64,000 nucleotides of DNA from Polyangium sp. y55x31 (lineage in GTDB: Bacteria > Myxococcota_A > Polyangia > Polyangiales > Polyangiaceae): the NCBI RefSeq assembly GCF_029946505.1, contig NZ_JARZHG010000002.1, forward strand, positions 496,001 to 560,000, given 5' to 3'. The notes beneath the pieces are model-generated. The model saw only the letters and a list, made by a program, of their open reading frames with translations, did no database searches and was not told the DNA's origin. Of the stretch, positions 49,723 to 59,091 are shown piece by piece. The translations under genes were made by a program, and so were the position numbers. Position 1 is the stretch's first letter, and the number at the start of each line of letters is the position of its first letter.

Positions 49723-52251
49723 ATGCAACCAGCCGACGAATGCCGCGACACGCGGCTCGAGGCCCCCCGGAGTGGTCATGTCGAGCCCGGGAAGGCGTGG
49801 CGCGCCTACGGCCTCTCCATTGCGGTCATACTCGTGATCGTCCTCGTCCGGTTCTCCCTGGAACCGTGGCTGGACGGCAATGCTCCGCTCCTCGCCTTGC
49901 TCGTGCCCGTGGCCATCGCCGCCGCGTACGGCGGGCTCTGGCCGGGCATCATCGCCACGTGCATCACCGCGTTCCTCGGGCTCCTGCTTTTCTTGAGCCC
50001 GCTCGGCCGCCTGACCATCGATTCGCTCGAGGATCAGGTGCGCTTCGCCCTGTTTCTGATCACGGGGCTTGCCATCAGCGTGCTCACCGAGCGGGCGCGA
50101 CGCGCGCGAGAGGCCGGCCTGGCGCGGGACCTCCAAGCGCGCATTCGAGCCGAGGCCGAGGTTCGTCGTCGCAATGCGGAGCTCCAACGGCGCATCGCCG
50201 AACGAGCGGCCGCGCTGGAGGCGAGCGAGCGCGAGGTATTGGTGTCACTCCAGGCCGCGCAGAGGGCCGAGGAGGCGCTGCGGGAGAGCGAGGCCGTCGC
50301 GCGCCGGCAGCTCGCCGAGCTCGAAGCGACCTACGCCGCCGCGCCCATCGGGCTCTGTGTGTTCGATCGGGACCTCCGCTGGGTGCGAATCAATCAGCGG
50401 CTCGCCGAAATCAACGGGTTTCCCCCCGCCGCGCACATCGGCCGCACGGTGCGCGAGATCCTGCCCGACCTCGCGGACGTGGCCGAGCCCATGTTTCGCA
50501 AGATCCTGGAGACGGGTAAACCGCTGAAGGACGTGGAGCTCGTCGGCGAGACGCCCGCCCAGCCCGGCAAGAAGCGGGTCTGGATGGAGAGCTTTTTCCC
50601 GCTGCGGGATGCGAGCGGCGCAATCGTGGGCATCAACGTGGTCTGCGAGGAGGTGACCGAGCGAAGGGAAGCCGCCGCGGCCCTCGCCGAGAGCGCGGAT
50701 CGGCTGCGGATGGCGCTCGACGGGGCAAAGGCCGGGTGGTGGGAGTACGACGTCGCGAGCGACCTCTACACGTGGTCCGACGCCCAGTACGAGCTCTACG
50801 GGCACGACCTCAAGAACCGCCCGCTCCGCTCCGCCGACTGGCGCAGCCGGGTACATCCGGCCGACCTGCCCGGGTCCGACGCCGACATGAAAAGGCACAT
50901 GGCGGAGGGGATTTCCGATTTCACGCAAGAGTTCCGCGTCCTGCACCCGGAGAAAGGCGAGCGCTGGATCCACTCGCTCGGGCGCATCAGTTACGACGAG
51001 GAAGGCAAGCCAGTCCGGATCGTGGGAATCAGCCGCGACGTGACCGAGGAGAAGAAAGCCGCAATCGAGCGCATGTTCCTGCTCGAGAGCGAGCGCGCGG
51101 CGCGGGCCGAGGCGGAGCGGGCGAGCCGCATGAAGGACGAGTTCCTCGCGACCTTGTCGCACGAGCTGCGCACGCCGCTGAACGCGATCCTCGGCTGGGC
51201 GCAGCTCGTGCAACGACCCGGGATCCGGCCGGATCAGCTCGCCAAGGGGCTCGCGGTGATCGAGCGGAACACGCACCTGCAGGCGCAGCTCATCAACGAT
51301 CTGCTCGACGTGAGCCGCATCGTCGCAGGCAAGATCCACGTGGAGATGCAGCCGACGCAGCTCGCGCCGGTGGTCGAGGCCGCAATCGAGGCCTGTCGCG
51401 CCTCGGCGGAGGCCAAAGGCGTCACGCTGCGCGGGCCCCCAGATCCAGCGCGTGTCGCCGTGCGCGGCGATCCGGCGCGTCTGCAGCAGATCGTGTGGAA
51501 CCTGGTCTCGAACGCCATCAAGTTCACACCGAAGGGCGGGCGCGTCGATGTGTCGATGAGGCAAGAGGGCGAGAGGGCCGTGATCACCGTGCGAGACACG
51601 GGTCAGGGCATCGGGCCCGAGTTCCTTCCGTTTCTGTTCGAACGATTCCGCCAGGCCGACTCGTCGATGGCGCGGCGGCACGGCGGCCTCGGCCTCGGGC
51701 TGTCGATCGTGAAACGTCTCGTCGAGCTGCACGGGGGCACGGTGTGCGCCGAGAGCGAAGGCATCGGCATGGGCGCGACCTTCAAGGTCGAGCTGCCCTG
51801 CGAAGCCAGCGAGCGGAGCCGCATGCCCTCACGGCTGCCCCCGATCGTGCCCGCAAACGATCCGCGGAACCTGCAAGGCGTGGCCGTGCTGGTGGTCGAC
51901 GACGAGGCCGATTCGCGAGAGCTCGTGAAGCGCGTGCTGGAGGAGCACGAGGCCGTCGTGTGCACGGCAGCATCCGCCGCAGAAGCGCTCGACGTGTCGG
52001 CATCACGCACGATCGACCTCATCGTGAGCGACATCGGCATGCCAGGCATGGACGGCTACGCGCTCATGCGGGAAATCCGAGCGCGTCGGAACGGCCACGG
52101 GAAAGAAGTCGTCGCCGTCGCCGTGACCGCATTCGCACGGCCCGAGGACCGAGAACGCGCGCTCGCCGCAGGCTACCGGGCGCACCTCGCAAAGCCGTTC
52201 GAGCCCTCCGAGCTGGTCTCGCTGCTCGCAGGGCTACGCGAGGCGAGCTAG
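49723..52251 (+). CDS. Hybrid sensor histidine kinase/response regulator with DUF4118 and PAS domains
   Basis: 842 residues from ATG 49723 (a longer in-frame form is possible). A KdpD-like DUF4118 membrane domain (about 30-130, with three to four helices) is followed by a coiled coil (about 140-200), two PAS domains (YAAAPIGLCVFDRDLRWVRINQRL; GWWEYDVASDLYTWSDAQYELYG) and a PAC motif. Then come HisKA (FLATLSHELRTPLNAILGWAQLV, phospho-His), HATPase_c (NLVSNAIKFTPKGG, GLGLGLSIVKRLV) and a C-terminal receiver (VLVVDDEADS, LIVSDIGMPGMDG with phospho-Asp). No separate regulator is adjacent. It converges with the sugar importer operon across repeat copy 2. Confidence 0.92.
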   Translation: MQPADECRDTRLEAPRSGHVEPGKAWRAYGLSIAVILVIVLVRFSLEPWLDGNAPLLALLVPVAIAAAYGGLWPGIIATCITAFLGLLLFLSPLGRLTIDSLEDQVRFALFLITGLAISVLTERARRAREAGLARDLQARIRAEAEVRRRNAELQRRIAERAAALEASEREVLVSLQAAQRAEEALRESEAVARRQLAELEATYAAAPIGLCVFDRDLRWVRINQRLAEINGFPPAAHIGRTVREILPDLADVAEPMFRKILETGKPLKDVELVGETPAQPGKKRVWMESFFPLRDASGAIVGINVVCEEVTERREAAAALAESADRLRMALDGAKAGWWEYDVASDLYTWSDAQYELYGHDLKNRPLRSADWRSRVHPADLPGSDADMKRHMAEGISDFTQEFRVLHPEKGERWIHSLGRISYDEEGKPVRIVGISRDVTEEKKAAIERMFLLESERAARAEAERASRMKDEFLATLSHELRTPLNAILGWAQLVQRPGIRPDQLAKGLAVIERNTHLQAQLINDLLDVSRIVAGKIHVEMQPTQLAPVVEAAIEACRASAEAKGVTLRGPPDPARVAVRGDPARLQQIVWNLVSNAIKFTPKGGRVDVSMRQEGERAVITVRDTGQGIGPEFLPFLFERFRQADSSMARRHGGLGLGLSIVKRLVELHGGTVCAESEGIGMGATFKVELPCEASERSRMPSRLPPIVPANDPRNLQGVAVLVVDDEADSRELVKRVLEEHEAVVCTAASAAEALDVSASRTIDLIVSDIGMPGMDGYALMREIRARRNGHGKEVVAVAVTAFARPEDRERALAAGYRAHLAKPFEPSELVSLLAGLREAS

Positions 52252-52262
52252 GGGCGCTGGAG

Positions 52263-52620
52263 CCGGGGCGCTGCCCCGGACCCCGCGGGGGCTGTTCGCC
52301 CCTCGACCCGAACCAGGGCAAGCCCTGGACCTCAGGTGGAAAAACTGCGCTTCGCGCAGTTTTTCCAGCGGGCCGGTGGCAAGACCGCGGCGGTGCGTTT
52401 CAAGCCAAACCGTCAGCGCCATCGGCTTGGCTGGCAGGGGCGTGGCCTGTCTTAAACCGGCGCGTTCGATGAACTGCGCATCGCGCAGTGCATCGACCCC
52501 GGGTCCAGCGCTTGCGCTGGTCCGGGTCCAGGGGTGGACAACCCCGGGGTTTGGGGCGTAGCTCGGCTTGCCGAGCGTAGCCCCATCGTTGAACAGACGG
52601 GGTCCGGGGTGAAACCCCGG
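52263..52620. repeat. Multi-hairpin dispersed repeat, copy 2
   Basis: Lies between the sensor kinase and the importer permease, again converging genes. It opens with a hairpin (CCGGGGCGCTGCCCCGG, 52263-52279) and closes with the 17-base block (52604-52620) that also ends copy 1. Internal perfect hairpins: 52313-52328, 52337-52367 (14-base arms, 3-base loop), 52505-52520; an imperfect one is at 52469-52495. It shares 44 identical bases with copy 1 (52502-52545) and a 19-base block (52371-52389) that occurs inverted in copy 1 (22523-22541). Confidence 0.85.
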
Positions 52621-52630
52621 CGCTACGCCC

Positions 52631-53590
52631 TCAGCGGCGCGTTTCGCTCGCGCGACGTGCGCGATCGAGTGCGACCGCGGTCACGACGATCCCGCCCGTG
52701 ACGATGTCTTGCACCCAGTTTTCGATGCCGAGGTAGGTCGATCCCGTGCGGATCACGGTCATCAGGAGGGCGCCGAAGAGCGCGCCTGCGACGGAGCCTT
52801 CGCCGCCTGCGAGCGAGCCGCCGCCGATCACCACGGCTGCGATGACTTCGAGCTCGAGGCCCATCGAGTCCGTTGGATCGCCAACGGTCAGCGTCGAGAA
52901 CTCCATCACGCCCGCGAGCCCGGCGAAGAGGCCTGCGAGGCCGTAGACGAGCCATTTCACGCGCTCCACGCGCACGCCGCAGAGCCGCGCCGTGGCCTCG
53001 TTCGATCCGATGGCCATGATGTGCCGCCCGCCTTTGGTGTACACGAGCATCGCGGCCACGAGCGCGGACGTGGCCAGCATGATCCACACGCCCGGCGGGA
53101 ACAGGGCCCAGCCGTAGCCGGGCGGGAGTGGCGCGACGAGGGCTTCGATGCCCGAGGATGGTGCGTCGATCTTCTGCTCGTCTGCGAGCCCCTTCGCGAG
53201 GCCGCGAAGCGCCCGCATCGTGCCGAGTGTCACGATGAATGGCGTGATCCGCAGCGTCGTGACGAGCGCGCCGTTCAAGAGCCCCGCGGCGAGCCCGCTT
53301 GCCATGGCGGCTGCGGCCGCGAGGATCGCGGGCGCGCCCTCTTTCAGGCAGAGCGCGCAGACCACCGTGGAGAGCGCGACGTTCGAGCCGACGGAGAGAT
53401 CGATTCCGCCGAGCAGGATCACGAGTGTCATGCCGCTCGCGGCGATCCCCACGACCACGGTCTGGCCGGCCATCGTCGTGAGGTTTTCCGCCCGCGTGAA
53501 CGAGCCGGGCGCGAGGATCGCGAAGATCACGTAGACGACGACGACGGCCACGAGGGGGCCGAGGAACGGGTACTTACGCAAGTACTTCAT
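52631..53590 (-). CDS. Sugar ABC transporter permease (RbsC/XylH type)
   Basis: 319 residues. It has about eight to ten membrane helices, and the family's motifs GIAASGMTLVILLGGIDLSVGSNVAL, TPFIVTLGTMRALRGLAKG and the cytoplasmic GSNEATARLCGVRVERVKWLVYGLAG that docks the ATPase. It forms the channel of a ribose/xylose-type (CUT2) importer with the two upstream genes. ATG 53590 overlaps the stop of the ATPase (ATGA). A single permease gene is present, so it should act as a homodimer. Confidence 0.93.
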   Translation of the reverse strand: MKYLRKYPFLGPLVAVVVVYVIFAILAPGSFTRAENLTTMAGQTVVVGIAASGMTLVILLGGIDLSVGSNVALSTVVCALCLKEGAPAILAAAAAMASGLAAGLLNGALVTTLRITPFIVTLGTMRALRGLAKGLADEQKIDAPSSGIEALVAPLPPGYGWALFPPGVWIMLATSALVAAMLVYTKGGRHIMAIGSNEATARLCGVRVERVKWLVYGLAGLFAGLAGVMEFSTLTVGDPTDSMGLELEVIAAVVIGGGSLAGGEGSVAGALFGALLMTVIRTGSTYLGIENWVQDIVTGGIVVTAVALDRARRASETRR

Positions 53591-55089
53591 GAGGCGCCTG
53601 CTTGCTCCAGCATCACCGCGCGGACATCGAGCTCACCGACCGGCCGCGCCGGACCGAGCTCGCCCTTGTGCATGACGGCGATGCGGTCCGCGATCCCCAC
53701 GAGCTCCTCGGCCGAGCTCGACACCACGAGCACGGCCTTGTTCGCTTCCCATGCGAGCTTGTCGATGAGCGCGTAGATCGCGGCGCGGGCGCCCACGTCC
53801 ACGCCGCGCGTGGGCTCGTCGAGCAAGAGCACGTCGACGTCGTGGTAGAGCAGCCGCGCGAGCGCGACCTTCTGCTGGTTGCCGCCCGAGAGGGATCCCA
53901 CGGGCGCGTCGGGGCCCGCGCAGACGATGCCGAGCTTCTCGATGAAGCGCGTGGCTGCGGCGCGCATGCGGGAAGGCGCGACGAACCCGAGCGGTCCAAG
54001 GCCGAAGAGCCGCGAGAGCGTGAGGTTGTCCGCGATCGTGAGCCCGAGCGCGAGGCCCTCGCCGCCGCGATCCTCGCTGAGCAGGCCCACGCCCTGCGCG
54101 AGCCGGGCCGCGGGTGAGGCTGGGCCCACGTACGCGCCCACGCGGACCTCGCCGCGGCGCACGCGATCGAGGCCGAAGATCGCGCGAAGGAGCTCGGTGC
54201 GGCCCGAGCCGACGAGGCCGGCGATGCCGAGCACCTCGCCGCGGCGAAGCTCGAAGCTCGCGCGCACGGGCAACGGCGCGCCCGCGAGATCCCGCGCTGC
54301 GAGGATGACGTCGCCGGGGACGCGTGGTGATCGGGGGTAGAGATCCTCGATGGATCGACCGGCCATCATGGTCACGATGTCCGCGGGCGTGGCCTCGGCG
54401 ACGCGCCCGGTCCCGGCCGTGCGGCCGTCGCGGATGACCGTGAAGCGGTCGGCGATGCGGCGGATCTCGTCGAGGTGGTGCGAGATGTACACGATGGCGA
54501 GGCCGGCTTCGCGCAGGCGCGCGACGACGGAGAAGAGGGCCTCGACGTCGTCGGCGCCGAGGCTCGACGTGGGCTCGTCGAGCAGGAGCAGGCGGCAACG
54601 CGGCTCGGTGATGGCGCGGGCGATCTCCACGAGCTGCCGCTCGCCCGGGCCGAGGTCGCGCACCAGCGCGTCGGGCCGCAGGCGATGTTTCTTCGCGCCC
54701 TTAGGATCGATCGCGAGGAGCGCGCGCGCCGCGATCGCCCGCGCTTCTTCGCGCCTGAGCACGCCGAGCCGCGTGGGCTCGCCGCCGAGCAGGACGTTTT
54801 CCTCCACGGTCATGTGCGGGCACAGCGCGCGCTCCTGGCTGACGAGGCGCACGCCGGCCGCACGCGCGGCGGCGGGATCTTTTGGCGTGTAGGGCGCGCC
54901 GTCGAGCGTGAGGCTCCCGCCGTCCGGCCGCACCGCGCCGGCCAGGATCTTCACGAGGGTGCTCTTGCCCGCGCCGTTCTCGCCGAGCAGCGCGTGCACT
55001 TCGCCCGCGTGGACCTCGAAATCCACCCCGGCGAGCGCGATCGTCGCGCCGTAGGCCTTCGCCACGCCGCGCGCGACGAGGCCGCTCAC
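53587..55089 (-). CDS. Sugar ABC transporter ATP-binding protein (RbsA/MglA type)
   Basis: 500 residues with two nucleotide-binding halves, as in CUT2 importers. The first half has Walker A GENGAGKST and LLLLDEPTSSLG with a GPGERQLVEIARA signature; the second has GLVGSGRTELLR, the signature LSGGNQQKVALARLL and Walker B VLLLDEPTRGVD. In this family the first half has the complete Walker A, the second a shorter one, as here. It couples ATP hydrolysis to uptake. The GTG start 55089 overlaps the stop of the binding-protein gene (GTGA). Confidence 0.93.
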   Translation of the reverse strand: MSGLVARGVAKAYGATIALAGVDFEVHAGEVHALLGENGAGKSTLVKILAGAVRPDGGSLTLDGAPYTPKDPAAARAAGVRLVSQERALCPHMTVEENVLLGGEPTRLGVLRREEARAIAARALLAIDPKGAKKHRLRPDALVRDLGPGERQLVEIARAITEPRCRLLLLDEPTSSLGADDVEALFSVVARLREAGLAIVYISHHLDEIRRIADRFTVIRDGRTAGTGRVAEATPADIVTMMAGRSIEDLYPRSPRVPGDVILAARDLAGAPLPVRASFELRRGEVLGIAGLVGSGRTELLRAIFGLDRVRRGEVRVGAYVGPASPAARLAQGVGLLSEDRGGEGLALGLTIADNLTLSRLFGLGPLGFVAPSRMRAAATRFIEKLGIVCAGPDAPVGSLSGGNQQKVALARLLYHDVDVLLLDEPTRGVDVGARAAIYALIDKLAWEANKAVLVVSSSAEELVGIADRIAVMHKGELGPARPVGELDVRAVMLEQAGAS

Positions 55090-56072
55090 TTGCCGAGCCA
55101 CGGCGCGAGGTCGGGCGCGACGATCGCCTTCGTCTCCGGCTTGTCGAGGTTCGCCTTGTCGACGACCACGGCGCCCGTGTCGATGCGCGGCTGCACGGGC
55201 TTGCCTGCGAGGACCTCGGCCATCGTGCGCACCGCCTCGTAGCCGATTTTGAAGGGATCTTGCACGATGAGCGCGTCCACGTGCCCGTCCCGGAGCGCGC
55301 CCACGAGCTTCTCCGACGCGTCGAACCCGACGAACTTGATCTTCCCAGCGAGCCCCGCCTTCCGGAGCGCGAGCAGCATCCCGAACGTGGTCGATTCGTT
55401 GGGGCAGAAAACACCGTCCACGCCGCCGCTGCCGGCGTTCTGCGCGGCGAGCAGGCTCTCGGACTTCTCGAAGGCGCTCTCCGTGGTGGCGCCGCCGTAC
55501 TGGTTGTCGCTCACGACCTTGATGTCCGGCATTTTCCGGACGGCCTCGAGAAAACCTTCCTCGCGCTTCTGCGTGCTCGCCGAGCCTTCCTGGTAGCGGA
55601 GCACCGCGATCTTGCCCTTCTGCCCGAGCAGCGCGGCGAGCTTCTCGCCGGCGAGCCGGCCGGCCGCGAGGTTGTCGGTCGCGACGAAGCTCTTGTGCGC
55701 GTTGCCCGCGAGATCCGAGTCGAAGATCACCACGGGGATGTTCGCCTTCGCGGCGCCCTCGACGGGTTTTTCGAGCGCCTTGTCGTTGAGCGGCGCGAGC
55801 ACGATGCCGCTCACGCCCTGGGCGACGAAGCTCTGCACGACGTCGATCTGCCCCTTGAGATCGTCCTCCGCGAGCGGGCCCTTCCACACGACCTCCACGC
55901 CGATCTCGCGCGAGGCCTTGACGGCGCCCGCGTGCACGGCCTTCCAGAACTCGTGCGTCGTGCCCTTGGGGATGACGGCGATCTTCTTCGCGCCTCCCTC
56001 CTTGCGGTTGCACGAGAGCAGAAGCAGCGTCGCGACGAGCACGAGGGCGAAACGAAGGGTCCGGCCAAACAT
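55086..56072 (-). CDS. Sugar ABC transporter substrate-binding lipoprotein (RbsB-like)
   Basis: 328 residues. The signal peptide ends in lipobox LLLLSC, so it is tethered to the membrane. The mature protein is the periplasmic-binding protein type 1 fold (KIAVIPKGTTHEFWKAVHAGAVKASREIGVEV; GIVLAPLND; VVIFDSDL; YEAVRTMAEVLAGKPV). It captures the sugar for the permease and ATPase encoded downstream; the ligand cannot be read from sequence. The ATG at 56072 lacks a Shine-Dalgarno and is 24 bases from the divergent kinase gene. Confidence 0.92.
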   Translation of the reverse strand: MFGRTLRFALVLVATLLLLSCNRKEGGAKKIAVIPKGTTHEFWKAVHAGAVKASREIGVEVVWKGPLAEDDLKGQIDVVQSFVAQGVSGIVLAPLNDKALEKPVEGAAKANIPVVIFDSDLAGNAHKSFVATDNLAAGRLAGEKLAALLGQKGKIAVLRYQEGSASTQKREEGFLEAVRKMPDIKVVSDNQYGGATTESAFEKSESLLAAQNAGSGGVDGVFCPNESTTFGMLLALRKAGLAGKIKFVGFDASEKLVGALRDGHVDALIVQDPFKIGYEAVRTMAEVLAGKPVQPRIDTGAVVVDKANLDKPETKAIVAPDLAPWLGK

Positions 56073-56080
56073 GGGCGCGG

Positions 56081-56088
56081 AGTATAAT
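56081..56088. promoter_or_regulatory. Overlapping divergent -10 elements in a 24-base intergenic gap
   Basis: On the plus strand TATAAT (56083-56088) lies 8 bases before ATG 56097. On the minus strand TATACT (56086-56081) lies 8 bases before ATG 56072. The two hexamers share four positions, and neither gene has a Shine-Dalgarno. Both transcripts would then start near their AUG codons and compete for polymerase. Confidence 0.55.
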
Positions 56089-56096
56089 CGGCCGGG

Positions 56097-57761
56097 ATGC
56101 AAGACCGTCACTATCTCGGGATCGACGTGGGCACGGGAAGCGTACGCGCCGCCCTCTTCGACGGCCAAGGACGCAAGCTCGGGATCGGCGTGCGTCCGAT
56201 CTCGCTCCATCGCCCCGCGCCGGACTTCGTCGAGCAGTCGTCCGACGAGATCTGGACGGCCGCCTGCGAGGCCACGCGCGCGGCGCTCCGCGAAGCCGGC
56301 GATCACCCCGAGCGTGTGGTCGGCGTGGGGTTCGACGCGACGTGCTCGCTCGTGCTGCTCGACGGCGAAGATCGCCCCGTGACCGTGAGCCCCACGGGCG
56401 ACGATCGCTGGAACGTGATCGTGTGGATGGACCACCGCGCGATCGAGGAGGCGGCGCGCATCAACGCGGGTGGGCACGAGGTCCTGCGGTACGTGGGCGG
56501 CGTGATCTCGCCGGAGATGCAGACGCCGAAGCTCGCCTGGCTCAAGGCGCACCTCGCGGCGAGCTACCGGCGCGCCGCGCGCTTCCTGGATCTGCCGGAT
56601 TTTTTGGCGTATCGCGCGACGGGGAACGACGTGCGTTCGCTCTGCACCACCGTGTGCAAGTGGACGTACCTCGGCCACGAGCCCGGCGCGGACGGGAGCA
56701 TCGGGCGCTGGGACGAATCGTATTTCCGGTCGATCGGCCTCGGTGATCTCGTCGACGAGAGATATGCCCGGATCGGCAAGCACGTGCGCCCCATGGGGGA
56801 ACGCGCAGGGGGTTTGACGGAGCGCGCCGCGGCCGAGCTCGGCTTGCGCCCTGGGACGGCCGTGGCGGTGCCGATCATCGATGCGCACGCCGGCGGGCTC
56901 GGGTTGCTTGGCATCCCAACGAACGGCGCAACGCCGGACGAGGCCGCGATGGAGGAGCGGCTCGCGCTCATCGGCGGGACCTCGACGTGCCACATGGCCT
57001 CGTCCCGCGAGGCGCGCTTCGTGCCGGGCGTGTGGGGCCCCTACAACTCGGCGATGATCCCGGGCCTCTGGCTCACGGAAGGCGGGCAGAGCGCGACGGG
57101 CGCGCTGATCGATCACGTGGTGCATTCCCACGCGCGGGGGCCGGAGCTCGCGGAGGAGGCGCGGCGACGCGGGACGACGGTCTACGCGCTCTTGAACGAG
57201 CGGCTCGATGCGCTCGCCGGAAAGCACGCCTTCCCGGCGGAGATCACGCGGGACGTGCACGTGCTGCCGGATCACCACGGAAACCGGTCGCCGCGGGCCG
57301 ATCCGACGCTCAAGGGCATGGTGAGCGGGCTCGGGCTCGCCGACGACGTGGACGCGCTCGCGGTCCTGTACCTCGCGACGATCCAGGCGCTCGCGCACGG
57401 GACGCGGCACATCCTCGCGGCGATGAACCAAGCGGGGTATCGGATCGAGGCGATCTACGCGACGGGCGGCGACACGAAGAACCCGGTCTTCGTGCGGGAA
57501 CACGCGGACGTGACGGGCTGCCGCGTGATCCTGCCCCGCGAGCCCGAAGCGGTCCTGCTCGGCGCTGCGATCCTCGGCGCCGTGGCCTCGGGCGATCAGC
57601 CGACGGTGCTCGCGGCGATGGGCGCGATGAGCGAGGCCGGCGCGGTCGTCACGCCCACGGGCGGCGAGGTCGCGCGCTTCCACGACCGGAAGCACCGGGT
57701 GTTTTTGCGAATGTACGAAGATCAGATGGCGTACCGCGCGCTCATGCGCGAAGACGCGTGA
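56097..57761 (+). CDS. FGGY-family pentulose kinase (D-ribulokinase type)
   Basis: 554 residues. ATP-dependent sugar kinase of the FGGY family. The N-terminal ATPase loop is GIDVGTGSVRAALFD; the catalytic Asp is in WMDHRAIEEA; a second ATP-contact loop is IGGTSTCHMA and the C-terminal FGGY-like signature is ATGGDTKNPVFVREHADVTG. The length and the motif FDATCSLVLLD point to the YpCarbK/FGGY_5C group that phosphorylates D-ribulose or similar pentuloses. It is divergent from the ribose-type importer; the two probably form one uptake-and-phosphorylation pathway. Confidence 0.88.
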   Translation: MQDRHYLGIDVGTGSVRAALFDGQGRKLGIGVRPISLHRPAPDFVEQSSDEIWTAACEATRAALREAGDHPERVVGVGFDATCSLVLLDGEDRPVTVSPTGDDRWNVIVWMDHRAIEEAARINAGGHEVLRYVGGVISPEMQTPKLAWLKAHLAASYRRAARFLDLPDFLAYRATGNDVRSLCTTVCKWTYLGHEPGADGSIGRWDESYFRSIGLGDLVDERYARIGKHVRPMGERAGGLTERAAAELGLRPGTAVAVPIIDAHAGGLGLLGIPTNGATPDEAAMEERLALIGGTSTCHMASSREARFVPGVWGPYNSAMIPGLWLTEGGQSATGALIDHVVHSHARGPELAEEARRRGTTVYALLNERLDALAGKHAFPAEITRDVHVLPDHHGNRSPRADPTLKGMVSGLGLADDVDALAVLYLATIQALAHGTRHILAAMNQAGYRIEAIYATGGDTKNPVFVREHADVTGCRVILPREPEAVLLGAAILGAVASGDQPTVLAAMGAMSEAGAVVTPTGGEVARFHDRKHRVFLRMYEDQMAYRALMREDA

Positions 57762-57780
57762 CGAGATGACAGGGAACCGG

Positions 57781-59091
57781 ATGGATTTTCGCGAGCGGTA
57801 CGCGGACAAGATCACGACGGCCGAAGGCGCGGTGCGGGCGATCCCGAAGGGACGACGCATCCTCATCGGCTCGGGCGCGGCCGAGCCGTCGCGCCTCGTC
57901 GAGGCGATGACCGAACAAGGGACGCACCTCGAAGGCAACGAGATCGTCCACCTGCTCACGCTCGGCCCCGCGCCGTACGTGAAGCCGGGGCTCGAAAAAC
58001 GCTTCCGCCACACGGCGTTTTTCATCGGCGCGAACGTACGCGACGCGGTGGCCGAGGGGCGCGCCGACTTCATGCCGGTCTTCCTCTCGGAGATTCCGCA
58101 GCTCATCTGCTCGGGCCGCGTGAAGATCGACGTGGCGCTCGTGCAGGTCTCGCCGCCGGACGAGCACGGCTACGTGAGCCTCGGCGTCTCGGTGGACATC
58201 GTGCGCGCCGCGATCGACACGGCCGATCTCGTGCTCGCCGAGGTGAACCCGCGCATGCCGCGCACCCACGGCGACTCGTTCTTGCACGTGGATCGGATCG
58301 CCCACCTCGTGCCCGTCGACGATGAGCTCCCCGAGCGCGAGGCCGAGCCGCTCGACGACGTGGACCGAGCGATCGGCCGCCACGTGGCGAGCCTCGTGCC
58401 GGACGGCGCGACGCTGCAGATGGGCATCGGCAAGATCCCGGACGCGGCGCTCGCCGCGCTCGAAGGGCACCACGATCTCGGCATCCACACGGAGATGTTC
58501 TCCGACGGCGTGATGCACCTCGTGCAAAAGAGCGTGATCACCTGCCGCAAGAAGACGCTCTTGCCGGGGAAGATCGTGACCTCGTTCGTGATGGGCAGCC
58601 GCGCGCTCTACCGCTGGGTGCACGACAATCCCTTCGTCGAGATGCGCTCGTCGAGCTTCACGAACGATCCGTTCACGATCGCGCGGAACGATCAGATGAT
58701 CGCGATCAACGCGGCGCTCGCGATCGATCTGACGGGCCAGGTCGCGGCCGACACGCTCGCCGGCCGGTTCTTCTCGGGCATCGGCGGCCAGGTGGACTTC
58801 ATCCGCGGCGCGGCGCGGAGCCGCGGGGGCAAGCCGATCATCGCGATGCGCTCGACGGCGAAAAAAGGCACGGTCAGCCGCATCGCGGCGACGCTGGAGG
58901 CCGGCGCGGGCATCGTGACGAGCCGCGGCGACGTCCATTACGTGGTGACCGAGCACGGCATCGCCGATCTTTGGGGTAAAAACATTCGGCAGCGCGCGCT
59001 CGCGCTCATCGACATCGCGCACCCCGATCACCGCGCGGATCTGCTCGCGGCCGCGAAGCAGCGTCGCTACGTTTTCCTCGATCCCACCTGA
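57781..59091 (+). CDS. Acetyl-CoA hydrolase/4-hydroxybutyrate CoA-transferase family protein
   Basis: 436 residues. Family I-like CoA transferase made of two similar domains. Typical elements are the N-terminal RILIGSGAAEPSRLVEAM, QVSPPDEHGYVSLGVSVD, GIGKIPDAALAAL, IHTEMFSDGVMHL (with a possible catalytic Glu) and GIGGQVDFIRGA (oxyanion-hole glycine loop). It moves CoA between acetate/acetyl-CoA and another acid, often 4-hydroxybutyrate or butyrate. ATG 57781 has AGGGA upstream and starts at the usual family N-terminus; ATG 57766 is the alternative. It follows the kinase gene closely, but no obvious biochemical link to sugar uptake is visible. Confidence 0.88.
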   Translation: MDFRERYADKITTAEGAVRAIPKGRRILIGSGAAEPSRLVEAMTEQGTHLEGNEIVHLLTLGPAPYVKPGLEKRFRHTAFFIGANVRDAVAEGRADFMPVFLSEIPQLICSGRVKIDVALVQVSPPDEHGYVSLGVSVDIVRAAIDTADLVLAEVNPRMPRTHGDSFLHVDRIAHLVPVDDELPEREAEPLDDVDRAIGRHVASLVPDGATLQMGIGKIPDAALAALEGHHDLGIHTEMFSDGVMHLVQKSVITCRKKTLLPGKIVTSFVMGSRALYRWVHDNPFVEMRSSSFTNDPFTIARNDQMIAINAALAIDLTGQVAADTLAGRFFSGIGGQVDFIRGAARSRGGKPIIAMRSTAKKGTVSRIAATLEAGAGIVTSRGDVHYVVTEHGIADLWGKNIRQRALALIDIAHPDHRADLLAAAKQRRYVFLDPT

